Below, piece after piece: positions 21,483 to 29,807 of a DNA stretch of 64,000 bases (the stretch's first letter is position 1; each line of letters opens with the position of its first letter). Source of the DNA: Pseudomonas fluorescens (GTDB taxonomy: Bacteria > Pseudomonadota > Gammaproteobacteria > Pseudomonadales > Pseudomonadaceae); NCBI RefSeq assembly GCF_902497895.1, contig NZ_CABVHQ010000026.1, forward strand, positions 20,561 through 84,560. The letters are read 5' to 3'. The position numbers and the translations under genes are program-made. Below the pieces are notes generated by a model that did not search any database, was not told where the DNA came from, and saw only the letters and a program-made list of their open reading frames with translations.

Positions 21483-21740
21483 TCAACTCTGATCAATACA
21501 CCCATCCCCATACGCCTGATAACGCAAGATCCGAATCACTCCTGAACTGTCGACATAGGTCATTTCCCGTGTCCCGATCCCGCAATAACTGGTGTCCGAC
21601 ACACTGATGATTTTCGCCACATCCAGCTGCATGGAATAACGGTAATCCTCGACTACCGGCTGTTTGCCGTCATCGGTCGAAGCGGCCAGTGCCGTGCCGC
21701 TCAGAGTGAACAAAGCCAGGGCGAACAAGGTGCTTTTCAT
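21483..21740 (-). CDS. DUF2790 family small exported protein
   Basis: An 85-residue protein with a clear Sec signal peptide (MKSTLFALALFTLSGTALAA) leaving a mature part of about 65 residues. It contains the family hallmarks YRYSMQLDVAKIISVSD, the stretch CGIGTREMTYVDSSG and the ending YQAYGDGCIDQS. Two cysteines in the mature part may form a disulphide. DUF2790 proteins are frequent in Pseudomonas and some respond to metals or stress; no function is firmly established. It stands alone. Confidence 0.9.
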   Translation of the reverse strand: MKSTLFALALFTLSGTALAASTDDGKQPVVEDYRYSMQLDVAKIISVSDTSYCGIGTREMTYVDSSGVIRILRYQAYGDGCIDQS

Positions 21741-21803
21741 GATGAGCTCCCGTAAGTGGCTACTGAAGGATTTCAGTAGCCGTACGACGAGCCCCGTGGC
21801 GAT

Positions 21804-23342
21804 TTATTCCATGCTCAAGGACAAACTCTGCGGCTGTGGAATCGGATTGCGCATCAGCGTACCGACCACCAGTGCGGCCAGCAGCGCCAGCACACCGGCG
21901 ACCCACAGCACCAGGCTGAAACCGCCGACAAAGGCTTGGCGAGCCAGCGGTTCGACCACCAGGCGCGCCGATTCGGGTAACTCGCTCAAGGCTGCCGGCA
22001 TATCACCGGCGACCACCCGCGAGGCGATGCTTTGCGCTTGTCCGAGCCATTGCGCCGCCTCGACCTTCAGGCTGCCTTGCAACAGTTGCTCGGTATGGCT
22101 GCTGAGCAGCGCGCCAAACACCCCGATGGTCAGCACGATCGCACTGAAGCGCATGGTGGTGCTCATGCCCGAGGCCATGCCGACACGATCACGTGGCACA
22201 CAGGCCATGATGTTCTTCTGGGTATCGCCATTGAGCAACCCGGCGCCGGCCCCGGTCACGGCAATCGCCAGGGCGAAATTCAGGTAGCCGCCGCTGGTGA
22301 CCGCCCAGGCGCTGAGCAGGTTGCCAGCCCCCACCAGGGTCAATCCGGCGGCCATCAGCGTCGCCGGGGCGAAGCGGCTTGCCAGACGTGCGCCGATGCG
22401 CGGGCAGATCAACATGGTCAGCGCAAACGGCAGCATACCCAGCCCGGAGGCGATCGCCGAAAAGCCCAAACCGTTCTGCAGGTAAAACGGCAGCAAGGTC
22501 ATCATTACCTGGGCGCAACCGGCATAGGCGAACATCCCCAATAGCGCACCGATAAAACGCGGATGGCGGAACAACTGCAGATCGACCATGGGCCGCTGTT
22601 GCAGGCGTTCGATCACCACGAACAGAATGAGCAGCAGCGCGCCACCCAACAGGCGGGCATAGGTCAGCGGGTTGTCCCAGCCGATCCGGTTGGCTTCGAT
22701 CAACCCCCAGATCAGGCACAGCAGGCTGGCGCTGAAGGCCAGGCTGCCCCAGGGGTCGAGACGGGCGGCCTGGGTGTCCCGAGACTCCGGCACCGCGCGC
22801 CAGACCATGGCCATCAACAGCAGGCCCACCGGCAGGTTCAGGTAAAAAATCCAGCGCCAGCCCATGAATTCGGTGATCAGCCCGCCGACAGTCGGCGCGG
22901 CAGTCATCGCCACACCCATGCAGGCGCCCCAGAATGCCCAGGCCTTGGCCCGTTCCACTTCATCGTGAAAGCTGTGGCCGATCGAGGCCAGCGCCGAGGT
23001 CAGCAGCAGCGCCGCGCCGACCCCTTTGACCGCGCGGGCGATATCGAGAAACAAGGCATTCGGTGCCGCGCCGCAACCGATGGAGGCAAGGATGAAAATG
23101 CTCAGCCCCCAGAGCAGGGTTTTCTTGCGCCCGAAGCGGTCGGCGATACTCCCGGCCGGCAGCAGCAGGGCGGCGAAGGCCAGCATGTAGGCACTCACCA
23201 CCCATTCGATATCGGCGAAGTTGGCCCCCAGGTCGCGGGCGATGCTCGGCAGGGTGACGGCGACGATATTGGTGTCGAGCACGATCAGCGAGCAGACCCC
23301 CGAAGCGGTCAATAGCGTAAGACGTGGGCTGACGCGATTCAT
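21804..23342 (-). CDS. MFS drug exporter, DHA2 (EmrB/QacA) type
   Basis: A 512-residue inner-membrane proton antiporter with about 14 predicted helices. Family signals are LDTNIVAVTLPSIARDL in the first helix region (motif D1), GSIADRFGRKK (motif A) after helix 2, and GVGAALLLTSALA around helix 4-5. The ATG at 23342 gives MNRVSPRLTLL; a longer frame to 23462 adds 40 polar residues lacking homology. It is divergent from a LysR gene whose start is about 210 bp away, which suggests regulation by that protein. The substrate is unknown. Confidence 0.92.
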   Translation of the reverse strand: MNRVSPRLTLLTASGVCSLIVLDTNIVAVTLPSIARDLGANFADIEWVVSAYMLAFAALLLPAGSIADRFGRKKTLLWGLSIFILASIGCGAAPNALFLDIARAVKGVGAALLLTSALASIGHSFHDEVERAKAWAFWGACMGVAMTAAPTVGGLITEFMGWRWIFYLNLPVGLLLMAMVWRAVPESRDTQAARLDPWGSLAFSASLLCLIWGLIEANRIGWDNPLTYARLLGGALLLILFVVIERLQQRPMVDLQLFRHPRFIGALLGMFAYAGCAQVMMTLLPFYLQNGLGFSAIASGLGMLPFALTMLICPRIGARLASRFAPATLMAAGLTLVGAGNLLSAWAVTSGGYLNFALAIAVTGAGAGLLNGDTQKNIMACVPRDRVGMASGMSTTMRFSAIVLTIGVFGALLSSHTEQLLQGSLKVEAAQWLGQAQSIASRVVAGDMPAALSELPESARLVVEPLARQAFVGGFSLVLWVAGVLALLAALVVGTLMRNPIPQPQSLSLSME

Positions 23343-23551
23343 GGCGTCACCCGGTTTGGCGTTGCCTTGCAGGCAATGTCTGCCACGTTGGCGCTGACAA
23401 GGGTCGATTTCATACAGATCAGCAACAGAGCAAAGGGTTTGACGCGCATGGCATAGGCTCACTACTGTGAAGTCTCACCAGCTTATCCTAGGCACTTCAG
23501 TGCTTTATTAGCTGGAGACCAGCACTTCATTACTTTTGAGCTAATGCCGCT

Positions 23552-24433
23552 ATGGAAATACGTCATTTCCGCTATTTCCTGGCCGTTGCCCGGCAGCGCA
23601 ACTTCACCCGCGCCGCCGAGCAATTGGGCATCGCGCCACCGACCTTGACCCGGCAGATCCAGGACATGGAAGGCGCCCTGGGCACCCGTCTGTTCCTGCG
23701 CCAGCAGCGTGAGGTCAGCCTGACCGAGGCCGGCGCCGCCCTGGTGATCGAGGCCGAGGCCACCGTGCGCCAGTTCGAGTTCGCCCAACTCAGTGCCCAG
23801 CGCGCCGGGCGCGGTGAGATCGGCCATATCGAATTGGGTTACGTGGCCTCGGCGGTGTACTCGGGCTTGTTGCAAAAACAGGTTCAGGGCTTTAGCCGTG
23901 AGTACCCGGATGTCAGCCTCAGTGTGCGGGAATGTCCGATGGCCGCTTTGCCGGGACTGGTCGCCGAGGGGCGTTTCGACATTGGCTATATTCGCTCGCC
24001 CATGGCCTTGCCCGAAGCGCTGGAAGCGATCCGCCTGAATGCCGAAGGCTTCGTTCTGGCATTGCCGAGCGAGTCCTGGTTGAGCCGCTTGGCGGATATC
24101 ACGCCTGAGCATTTGCGTGATCAAACCTTCATTCTCCCCGAGCAAATCAGCGGCACCTTGCAGGTCGCCGCCCAAGGTGGCTATGCGCCGAAACTAGGGC
24201 CGCAACCGGGCGGGCTGGTGGCGGTGATCGCGCTGGTGTCATTGGGGCAGGGCGTGGCAGTGGTGCCCGAGTCGGTGGTCGGGCACGTCAGTTTGCCGGA
24301 TGTGTTGTACCGGCCGATCAAGGGCAGCGAGGCGTGTTCCTGGTTGTCATTGATCCATCGCCGCTTCGAAAAGGCCCCGGCGGTTGCGCGGTATATCGAG
24401 CAGGTCAAAGACCGGTTTCCAATAGATAAATGA
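23552..24433 (+). CDS. LysR-family transcriptional regulator
   Basis: A 293-residue regulator. The winged HTH at 1-60 starts MEIRHFRYFLAVARQRNFTRAAEQLGIAPPTLTRQI, followed by the linker helix and a periplasmic-binding-like effector domain (about 90-290). The divergent MFS exporter is the most likely target: LysR regulators commonly control the adjacent divergent gene. The intergenic region contains an AT-rich stretch around 23480-23545 suited to binding and to a promoter. Confidence 0.93.
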   Translation: MEIRHFRYFLAVARQRNFTRAAEQLGIAPPTLTRQIQDMEGALGTRLFLRQQREVSLTEAGAALVIEAEATVRQFEFAQLSAQRAGRGEIGHIELGYVASAVYSGLLQKQVQGFSREYPDVSLSVRECPMAALPGLVAEGRFDIGYIRSPMALPEALEAIRLNAEGFVLALPSESWLSRLADITPEHLRDQTFILPEQISGTLQVAAQGGYAPKLGPQPGGLVAVIALVSLGQGVAVVPESVVGHVSLPDVLYRPIKGSEACSWLSLIHRRFEKAPAVARYIEQVKDRFPIDK

Positions 24434-24446
24434 TGTGTGGCCCCTA

Positions 24447-24555
24447 AAAGATCGCAGCCTTCGGCAGCTCCTACACTGACCTTGTACACACGCGGAATGG
24501 AACGCATACGCAAATTCTGTAGGAGCTGCCGAAGGCTGCGATCTTTTGATCTTTT
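24447..24555. repeat. REP doublet (type AGCTGCCGAAGGCTGCGATC)
   Basis: Inverted units AAAGATCGCAGCCTTCGGCAGCTCCTAC (24447-24474) and GTAGGAGCTGCCGAAGGCTGCGATCTTTTGATC (24520-24552), of the same class as those at 36.9 kb and at 0.3 and 0.85 kb. Confidence 0.8.
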
Positions 24556-24891
24556 TGCACCCTAAACAGATTTTGTAATGATTTCGCGCTGTAGGAATTC
24601 TCGCTTCTGGCTGTACCCTCCAAGTCCGTTTTTTCTCTCAGGACTTGCATGAACACCCTTTCGGAGCCTCCCAGTCGCCCCTTCGCTTGGACACTCGATC
24701 TTCCATTCGCTCAACACCCCTCGCCCCAATCGGCAATTCTGAGGCTGTGCCGACAGACTAAACATCCAGTCTTCCGACTCTCTTTGGCCCGCATTCCCGG
24801 GCAGCCCGACTTCATTACCTTTCGCCGACCTTCAGGTCGTGCCTTGCCGTGCCCGGCATTCTGAATTCATTAGAGAGATCGAGTCGTTTTT
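24556..24891 (+). other. Leader region of the TerC-type gene
   Basis: A 336-bp stretch before the TerC-CBS gene. It can form CGACCT/AGGTCG (24826-24831 with 24834-24839) enclosed by CCGGGCA/TGCCCGG (24797-24803 with 24850-24856), so the 5' leader is probably structured. An open frame of 71 codons (24649-24864) has a fair ribosome-binding site but a low-complexity product, and I do not call it a gene. I looked for the yybP-ykoY manganese riboswitch and do not find its core. Confidence 0.4.
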
Positions 24892-26466
24892 ATGGAATGG
24901 ATAGCTGACCCCACAGCCTGGCTTGGCCTGTTGACCCTGGTTGTGCTGGAGCTGGTGCTGGGCATCGACAACCTGGTGTTTATCGCGATCCTGGCGGACA
25001 AGTTGCCGCCCGAGCAGCGCGACCGCGCGCGGGTCATCGGGCTGTCCCTGGCATTGCTGATGCGCCTGGGTCTGCTGGCCAGTATTTCCTGGCTGGTGAC
25101 CCTGACCCAGCCGCTGTTCGAGGTGTTCGACAAGAACTTCTCCGGCCGCGACCTGATCATGCTGTTCGGCGGTGTGTTTCTGTTGTTCAAGGCCACCATG
25201 GAGTTGCACGAGCGGCTTGAAGGCCACGTCAGCCAGCGCGCCGGTAATGCGGCGTACGCGATGTTCTGGCCGATCGTCGCGCAGATCGTGGTGCTGGATG
25301 CGGTGTTCTCCCTGGACGCGGTCATTACCGCCGTGGGCATGGTCGATGAGCTGGCGGTGATGATGATCGCGGTGATTATTTCCATCGGCCTGATGATAGT
25401 CGCGAGCAAACCGCTGACCCGTTTCGTCAACGAACACCCGACAGTGATCATGCTGTGCCTGGGCTTCCTGATGATGATCGGCTTCGCCCTGAGCGCTGAA
25501 GGTCTGGGCTTCCACATCCCCAAAGGCTACCTGTATGCGGCCATCGGTTTCTCGATCCTGATCGAGGTGTTCAACCAGATTGCCCGGGCCCGGCGCAAGA
25601 AGTCCATGCAGGGCCTGCGACCGATGCGCGAGCGCACGGCTCATGCGGTGATGCGCTTGCTCGGCGGCCGCAAGCTGGCTGCAGAGGAGGTCGGTGAGGA
25701 GATTGCCGATATGCTCGAGGGCAGTGAGGGTGCCAGTGAGGCGCTGTTCGATCGCCGCGAACGGGTGATGATCAGCGGCGTGTTGCAACTGGCCGAGCGG
25801 CCGATCCGCAGCTTGATGACGGCGCGGGCCGAGGTCGACCACCTGGATCTGGCCGACAGTGCCGAAACTATCCGCACCACGCTGATGCACTCGTCCTATT
25901 CACGTTTGCCGCTGATTCGCGGCGGTGCGGTGGATGAGCCGCTGGGCTTCGTGCACAAGAAGGAACTGCTCAAGGAATACCTGGCCGGTGAGGAACCGAA
26001 CCTCGAGCACCTGGCGCGCAAGACCATCAACCTGCTGGACAGCTATTCGATCCTCAATGCCCTGGAACAGATGCGCAAAGCCTCGACCCACATCGCCTTC
26101 GTGGTCAACGAGTTCGGCGACTTCATGGGTGTGCTGACCATGACCGACATCCTCGAATCCATCGCCGGTGAACTGCCCGACGCCAGCCAAATCGAAGGCC
26201 CGGACGTCGTCGAAGCACCCGGCGGGTTTATGGTCAACGGCGCGCTGAACCTGGCGCGAGTCAGCCAGCGAACCGGCTTCAAGGCCGCCGCGACCGACGA
26301 TTACCAGACCCTGGCCGGGCTGGTGATGAGCCTGCTGGATCGCCTGCCGATGATCGGCGACAGCCTCGAATGGGAAACCTGGCACATGACCGTGGTGGCA
26401 GTCGAGGAGCGACGGGTGACGCGGGTGTTGTTGGTTCGTGCAGACGAGGAGTTCATCGGCGCCTGA
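24892..26466 (+). CDS. TerC-family membrane protein with CBS and CorC/HlyC domains
   Basis: A 524-residue inner-membrane protein. Residues 1-230 form the TerC domain with about seven helices; LGIDNLVFIAI and DAVFSLDAVITAVGMV each carry an acidic residue in a helix, as in TerC transporters. Residues about 300-420 hold a CBS pair, and the C-terminal 80 residues a CorC_HlyC transporter-associated domain (GGFMVNGALNLARVS). The order matches the E. coli YegH/YoaE type. TerC proteins are linked to metal export, in particular Mn, at the membrane; the substrate here is unknown. Confidence 0.9.
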   Translation: MEWIADPTAWLGLLTLVVLELVLGIDNLVFIAILADKLPPEQRDRARVIGLSLALLMRLGLLASISWLVTLTQPLFEVFDKNFSGRDLIMLFGGVFLLFKATMELHERLEGHVSQRAGNAAYAMFWPIVAQIVVLDAVFSLDAVITAVGMVDELAVMMIAVIISIGLMIVASKPLTRFVNEHPTVIMLCLGFLMMIGFALSAEGLGFHIPKGYLYAAIGFSILIEVFNQIARARRKKSMQGLRPMRERTAHAVMRLLGGRKLAAEEVGEEIADMLEGSEGASEALFDRRERVMISGVLQLAERPIRSLMTARAEVDHLDLADSAETIRTTLMHSSYSRLPLIRGGAVDEPLGFVHKKELLKEYLAGEEPNLEHLARKTINLLDSYSILNALEQMRKASTHIAFVVNEFGDFMGVLTMTDILESIAGELPDASQIEGPDVVEAPGGFMVNGALNLARVSQRTGFKAAATDDYQTLAGLVMSLLDRLPMIGDSLEWETWHMTVVAVEERRVTRVLLVRADEEFIGA

Positions 26467-26469
26467 CAG

Positions 26470-26580
26470 GATGCCTTCGCGGGCAAGCCCGCTCCCACAG
26501 GATCTGCGCTGTACTTGTGGGAGCGAGCTTTCCCAAAGATCTGTCATGCAGATCAATTTGGGAGCGGGCTTGCCCGGGTC
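26470..26580. repeat. REP-like units (GGGCAAGCCCGCTCCCACA type)
   Basis: Two inverted copies (about 26478-26500 and 26556-26578) plus a partial GTGGGAGCGAGCTTTCCC in between, in the gap before the toxin-antitoxin pair. Single units of this class are also near 27.68, 27.80 and 34.50 kb. Confidence 0.65.
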
Positions 26581-26637
26581 TCCCTGAAATGACACCGATT
26601 CTTATGACAAAAGGGTAGAAGCCAAGTTTTCTGAGAG

Positions 26638-26665
26638 GTGCTATTTTAAGCACTCTTAAAAGCAC
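26638..26665. promoter_or_regulatory. Candidate operator of the toxin-antitoxin unit
   Basis: GTGCTATTTTAAG and CTTAAAAGCAC form an imperfect inverted repeat 18-45 bp before the antitoxin start. Antitoxins of the Phd/YefM type repress their own operon by binding such palindromes, so this is a likely site. Confidence 0.55.
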
Positions 26666-26682
26666 TCCAAAGGAGCTGTGTC

Positions 26683-26931
26683 ATGACTCATATTGTGCTA
26701 TCGCAAGTCGTCGCGAGCATATCCGAGCTCAAAAAAAATCCGATGGGCACCGTAGCTGCAGGCGGTGGGCTTTCGGTTGCAATCCTCAATCGCAATGAAC
26801 CAGCTTTCTATTGCGTTCCGGCAAAAGAATACGAAGCCATGATGGACCGTCTTGAAGACATGGAGCTTGTCGCCCTCTGCCGCGAACGGGAGAACGATCC
26901 GACGATAAAGGTTTCGCTCGATGACCTATGA
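26683..26931 (+). CDS. Phd/YefM-type antitoxin
   Basis: An 82-residue antitoxin. The N-terminal half (VLSQVVASISELKKNPMGTVAAGGGLSVAILNRNEPAFYCVPAKEYEAMMD) is the usual dimeric DNA-binding Phd/YefM fold, and the acidic C-terminus (residues about 58-82) would wrap the toxin. AAGGAG lies before the ATG. It overlaps the toxin gene by 11 bp, so translation is coupled and the antitoxin made first. Confidence 0.9.
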   Translation: MTHIVLSQVVASISELKKNPMGTVAAGGGLSVAILNRNEPAFYCVPAKEYEAMMDRLEDMELVALCRERENDPTIKVSLDDL

Positions 26932-27202
26932 GTTGGAGTTTTCCGATAAGGCCTGGAAGGAGTGGCAGAAGCTTGGGGCTACATTGAGGGAGCAGTTTAA
27001 AAAGAAGCTTCAGGAGCGGCTCAATAACCCCCATGTCCCGGGAGATCGACTTAATGGGATAGACAAGGCCTACAAGATAAAATTGCGAAGTGCCGGGTAT
27101 CGGTTGGTTTACCGGGTGGTGGATGAAGTATTGGTAGTAACTGTTATTGCGGTAGGGAAAAGGGAGCGAGGGGACGTTTATAAAGGCGTAGGAGATCGTT
27201 GA
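26921..27202 (+). CDS. RelE/ParE-family toxin
   Basis: A 93-residue toxin of the RelE type, predicted to cleave mRNA on the ribosome. It opens with YELEFSDKAWKEWQKL, continues with the basic helix FKKKLQERLNNPHVPGDRL, and ends with KIKLRSAGYRLVYRVVDEVLVVTVIAVGKRERGDVYK, with Arg and Lys residues at the positions RelE uses for catalysis. The base composition (AT-richer than the neighbouring genes) hints at acquisition by transfer. Confidence 0.92.
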   Translation: MTYELEFSDKAWKEWQKLGATLREQFKKKLQERLNNPHVPGDRLNGIDKAYKIKLRSAGYRLVYRVVDEVLVVTVIAVGKRERGDVYKGVGDR

Positions 27203-27269
27203 GTCTCTGCCTCGCGGAATTTCTCAAGGACACTCGTTTTCAATCAGTTTTCAATCAGGAGAAACCCCC

Positions 27270-27659
27270 ATGAGCATTACCCGTTACGGCACCGGTAGCA
27301 CCGCCGGTGGCGGCCAGCCTCGTCCTTTTGCTCGCGCAGTCGAAGCCGATGGCTGGCTGTACGTGTCCGGCCAGGTCCCGGCGCTGGATGGCGAGATCAT
27401 CAGCGGCGGGATCGTCGAGCAGACTCACCAGACCATGCGCAACCTGATCGCCATCCTCGAAGAAGCCGGTTATGGCCTGGAAGATGTGGTGCGTACTGGA
27501 GTGTGGCTTGAGGATCCGCGGGATTTCTGGAGTTTCAACAAAGTGTTTTCCGAGTACTTCAAAAGCGAACACGCCCCGGCCCGGGCCTGTGTGCAGGCGA
27601 ACATGATGGTGGACTGCAAGGTCGAGATTGATTGTGTCGCGTACAAGAAGAAGGTCTAG
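27270..27659 (+). CDS. RidA family protein
   Basis: A 129-residue trimeric RidA/YjgF-type protein; RidA hydrolyses reactive enamine/imine intermediates released by PLP enzymes. Diagnostic residues are present: VSGQVP early, PARACVQANMM with the catalytic Arg of the PxR motif (about residue 107), and VEIDCVAY near the end. GGAGAAACC precedes the ATG. It stands upstream of a PLP-dependent amino acid deaminase (27.9 kb), the kind of enzyme that makes such intermediates, so a joint role is plausible. Confidence 0.92.
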   Translation: MSITRYGTGSTAGGGQPRPFARAVEADGWLYVSGQVPALDGEIISGGIVEQTHQTMRNLIAILEEAGYGLEDVVRTGVWLEDPRDFWSFNKVFSEYFKSEHAPARACVQANMMVDCKVEIDCVAYKKKV

Positions 27660-27675
27660 ACCGCAGTGAATTCTT

Positions 27676-27775
27676 CGCGGGCAAGCCCTAATGTCAGTCA
27701 ATTAAGGAGTTTCTGGCTACGCACATTCCTCTACGGTTCGCGTACCACCTTTAATGATTGGCATTAGGGCTTGTC
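27676..27775. repeat. Imperfect inverted repeat, rid gene / deaminase gap
   Basis: GCAAGCCCTAATGTCAGTCAATT at about 27683-27705 is nearly the inverse of AATGATTGGCATTAGGGCTTG at about 27753-27773. It is REP-like and could form a long hairpin between the two genes. A further single REP unit lies around 27800-27822. Confidence 0.6.
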
Positions 27776-27878
27776 CGCTCTCACATCGATCGAGTAATCC
27801 CTTGTGGGAGCGAGCTTGCTCGGTGTTTGCATTGAATAACAGCGGCTGCTGGCGGCCGCGTTTGTAAGGAATCGGATC

Positions 27879-29096
27879 ATGCCTTCTGCCTTGAATATCG
27901 CTGCCGTGGAAAAGGGCGCCGCCCAGCCCGGGGTCAACCTGTTGCGTGACGTCAGCCTGCCGGCGCTGGTGCTGCATCGGGACGCGCTGGAGCACAACAT
28001 TCGCTGGATGCAGGACTTTGTCAGCAACAGCGGCGCGCAACTGGCGCCCCATGGCAAAACCAGCATGACCCCGGCGCTGTTTCGTCGTCAGTTGGCGCAA
28101 GGCGCCTGGGGCATCACCCTGGCCACGGCGGTGCAGACCCGTGCGGCCTACGCCCACGGCGTGCGTCGGGTATTAATGGCCAACCAGTTGGTCGGCGCGC
28201 CGAACATGGCGTTGATCGCAGAGTTGCTGGCGGATCCGTCCTTTGAATTCCATTGCATGGTCGATCACCCGGACAACGTCGCCGACCTCGGGGCTTTTTT
28301 CGCCGCGAGCGGAGTGCGCCTGAACGTGATGATCGAATACGGCGTGATCGGCGGCCGTTGCGGCTGCCGTAGCGAACAGCAAGTGCTGGATCTGGCGCAG
28401 GCGATCAAGGCGCAACCGGCGCTGGCCCTGACCGGCATCGAAGGTTATGAAGGGGTGATCCACGGTGATCAGGCCGAGAGCGGGATTCGCCAATTTGCCG
28501 ACTCGTTGGTGCGTCTGGCGGTGGAGTTGCAGGACAGCGGCGCCTTCGCTATCGACAAGCCGATCATCACGGCGTCGGGTTCGGCCTGGTATGACCTGAT
28601 CGCCGAATCCTTTGCAGCGCAGAACGCCAGCGGCCGCTTCCTCAGCGTGCTGCGCCCCGGCAGTTATGTGGCCCACGACCATGGCATCTACAAAGAGGCA
28701 CAGTGCTGCGTGCTCGATCGGCGCAGCGACTTGCACGAAGGCCTGCGCCCGGCGCTGGAAGTCTGGGCCCATGTGCAGTCGTTGCCGGAACCGGGGTTCG
28801 CGGTGATTGCCCTGGGCAAGCGCGATGTCGCCTACGACGCCGGGTTGCCGGTGCCGCTGTTGCGTTACAAGGCCGGTGCACTGCCGGCCAAAGGTGATGA
28901 TGTCAGTGCCTGCAAGGTGACGGCGGTGATGGACCAGCATGCGTTCATGACCGTGGCACCCGGTTGCGAGTTGCGCGTGGGTGATATCATCTCTTTCGGC
29001 ACTTCCCATCCCTGCCTGACCTTCGACAAGTGGCGCACCGGGTGTCTGGTGGATGAGCAGTTGAATGTCATCGAAAGCATGGAGACCTGTTTCTAG
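27879..29096 (+). CDS. Amino acid deaminase, DSD1/alanine-racemase N-terminal fold
   Basis: A 405-residue PLP enzyme of the D-threonine aldolase / D-serine dehydratase (fold III) group, often annotated as amino acid deaminase. The PLP-binding lysine is Lys60 in HGKTSMTP, in a barrel domain that contains VMIEYGVIGGRCGCRS and GIEGYEGVIHG. The C-terminal domain has the likely metal ligands in VMDQHAFM and a late SFGTSHPC, in which His and Cys would bind Zn as in DSD1 enzymes. It would convert a D-hydroxy amino acid into a 2-oxo acid and ammonia. GTAAGGAATCGG precedes the ATG. The exact substrate cannot be told from the sequence. Confidence 0.85.
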   Translation: MPSALNIAAVEKGAAQPGVNLLRDVSLPALVLHRDALEHNIRWMQDFVSNSGAQLAPHGKTSMTPALFRRQLAQGAWGITLATAVQTRAAYAHGVRRVLMANQLVGAPNMALIAELLADPSFEFHCMVDHPDNVADLGAFFAASGVRLNVMIEYGVIGGRCGCRSEQQVLDLAQAIKAQPALALTGIEGYEGVIHGDQAESGIRQFADSLVRLAVELQDSGAFAIDKPIITASGSAWYDLIAESFAAQNASGRFLSVLRPGSYVAHDHGIYKEAQCCVLDRRSDLHEGLRPALEVWAHVQSLPEPGFAVIALGKRDVAYDAGLPVPLLRYKAGALPAKGDDVSACKVTAVMDQHAFMTVAPGCELRVGDIISFGTSHPCLTFDKWRTGCLVDEQLNVIESMETCF

Positions 29097-29475
29097 GCTT
29101 GAGACCGAGGTGCGGCCATAGCGAGCAAGCCCGGGATGCTGGGTTCTGATCCGAAATCCACCCCTCACCCCAACCCTCCCGAAACGTCGGACCGCCCCAG
29201 GGGGGCGAGGGAGCAGATCGTGCGTTTCTGAAGATGTGCTGCGACCTGAAAACACTGGATTGAATCCATAGTCGACTCGGCCTCACAGGTCGCAGCAACT
29301 CGATAGACACTCGGGATCAGCTCCCTCTCCCCCCTGGGGCGGTCCGACGTTTCGGGAGGGTGGGGGTGAGGGGTGGTTCCTGAGCCTGGCCAACAATCGG
29401 AAGCGCTCCTAGCAGAAATGCGGCTTAACTGACCGGCATTGGGACTTGCCCGCGAATGCGGACTGAGACAAAAGC
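29097..29475. repeat. Long inverted repeat, gene-free
   Basis: The 379-bp gap holds two 58-bp arms, 29158-29215 and 29319-29376, that are reverse complements except for a few positions (central part CGAAACGTCGGACCGCCCC). The inner spacer is about 100 bp. The arms are longer and less REP-like than the other palindromes. No gene is visible. Confidence 0.75.
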
Positions 29476-29751
29476 TCAATCCCGATAAAACACCTGCACC
29501 AGGTGATAGCCGAACTTGCTCTTGATCGGCCCATGCACGATCCGCAGCGGTTTCTTGAAGATCACTTGATCGATGGCGCCGACCATTTGCCCGGGCCGTA
29601 CTTCGCCCAGGTCACCGCCGCGCTTGCCGGAGGGGCAGGTGGAGTACTTCTTGGCCAACACATCGAAGGCTTCGCCTTTGGCGATGCGCTGCTTGAGTTG
29701 TTCGGCTTCTTCGGCCGTTTTCACCAGGATATGGCGGGCTTGAGCTTTCAT
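29476..29751 (-). CDS. Parvulin-type peptidyl-prolyl isomerase
   Basis: A 91-residue single-domain PpiC: ARHILVKTAEEAEQLKQRI at the N-terminus, CPSGKRGGDLGEVRPGQM in the middle, and GPIKSKFGYHLVQVFYRD at the end. It catalyses proline cis-trans isomerisation in the cytoplasm, as no signal peptide exists. The size equals that of E. coli PpiC (93 residues). A second copy lies at 44.4 kb. Confidence 0.93.
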   Translation of the reverse strand: MKAQARHILVKTAEEAEQLKQRIAKGEAFDVLAKKYSTCPSGKRGGDLGEVRPGQMVGAIDQVIFKKPLRIVHGPIKSKFGYHLVQVFYRD

Positions 29752-29807
29752 CGGGGCAGTTACCTTGAAGCGGTGGTGTCAGCGGGGCGCGGGATTATGC
29801 CCGAAAC

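Noticed and set aside
24649..24864. 71-codon ORF before the TerC-type gene
   Set aside because: Low-complexity product without recognisable features; the region is more likely a structured leader.
24556..24891. Possible manganese riboswitch upstream of the TerC-type gene
   Set aside because: The conserved yybP-ykoY core is not found by eye; only generic hairpins are visible.
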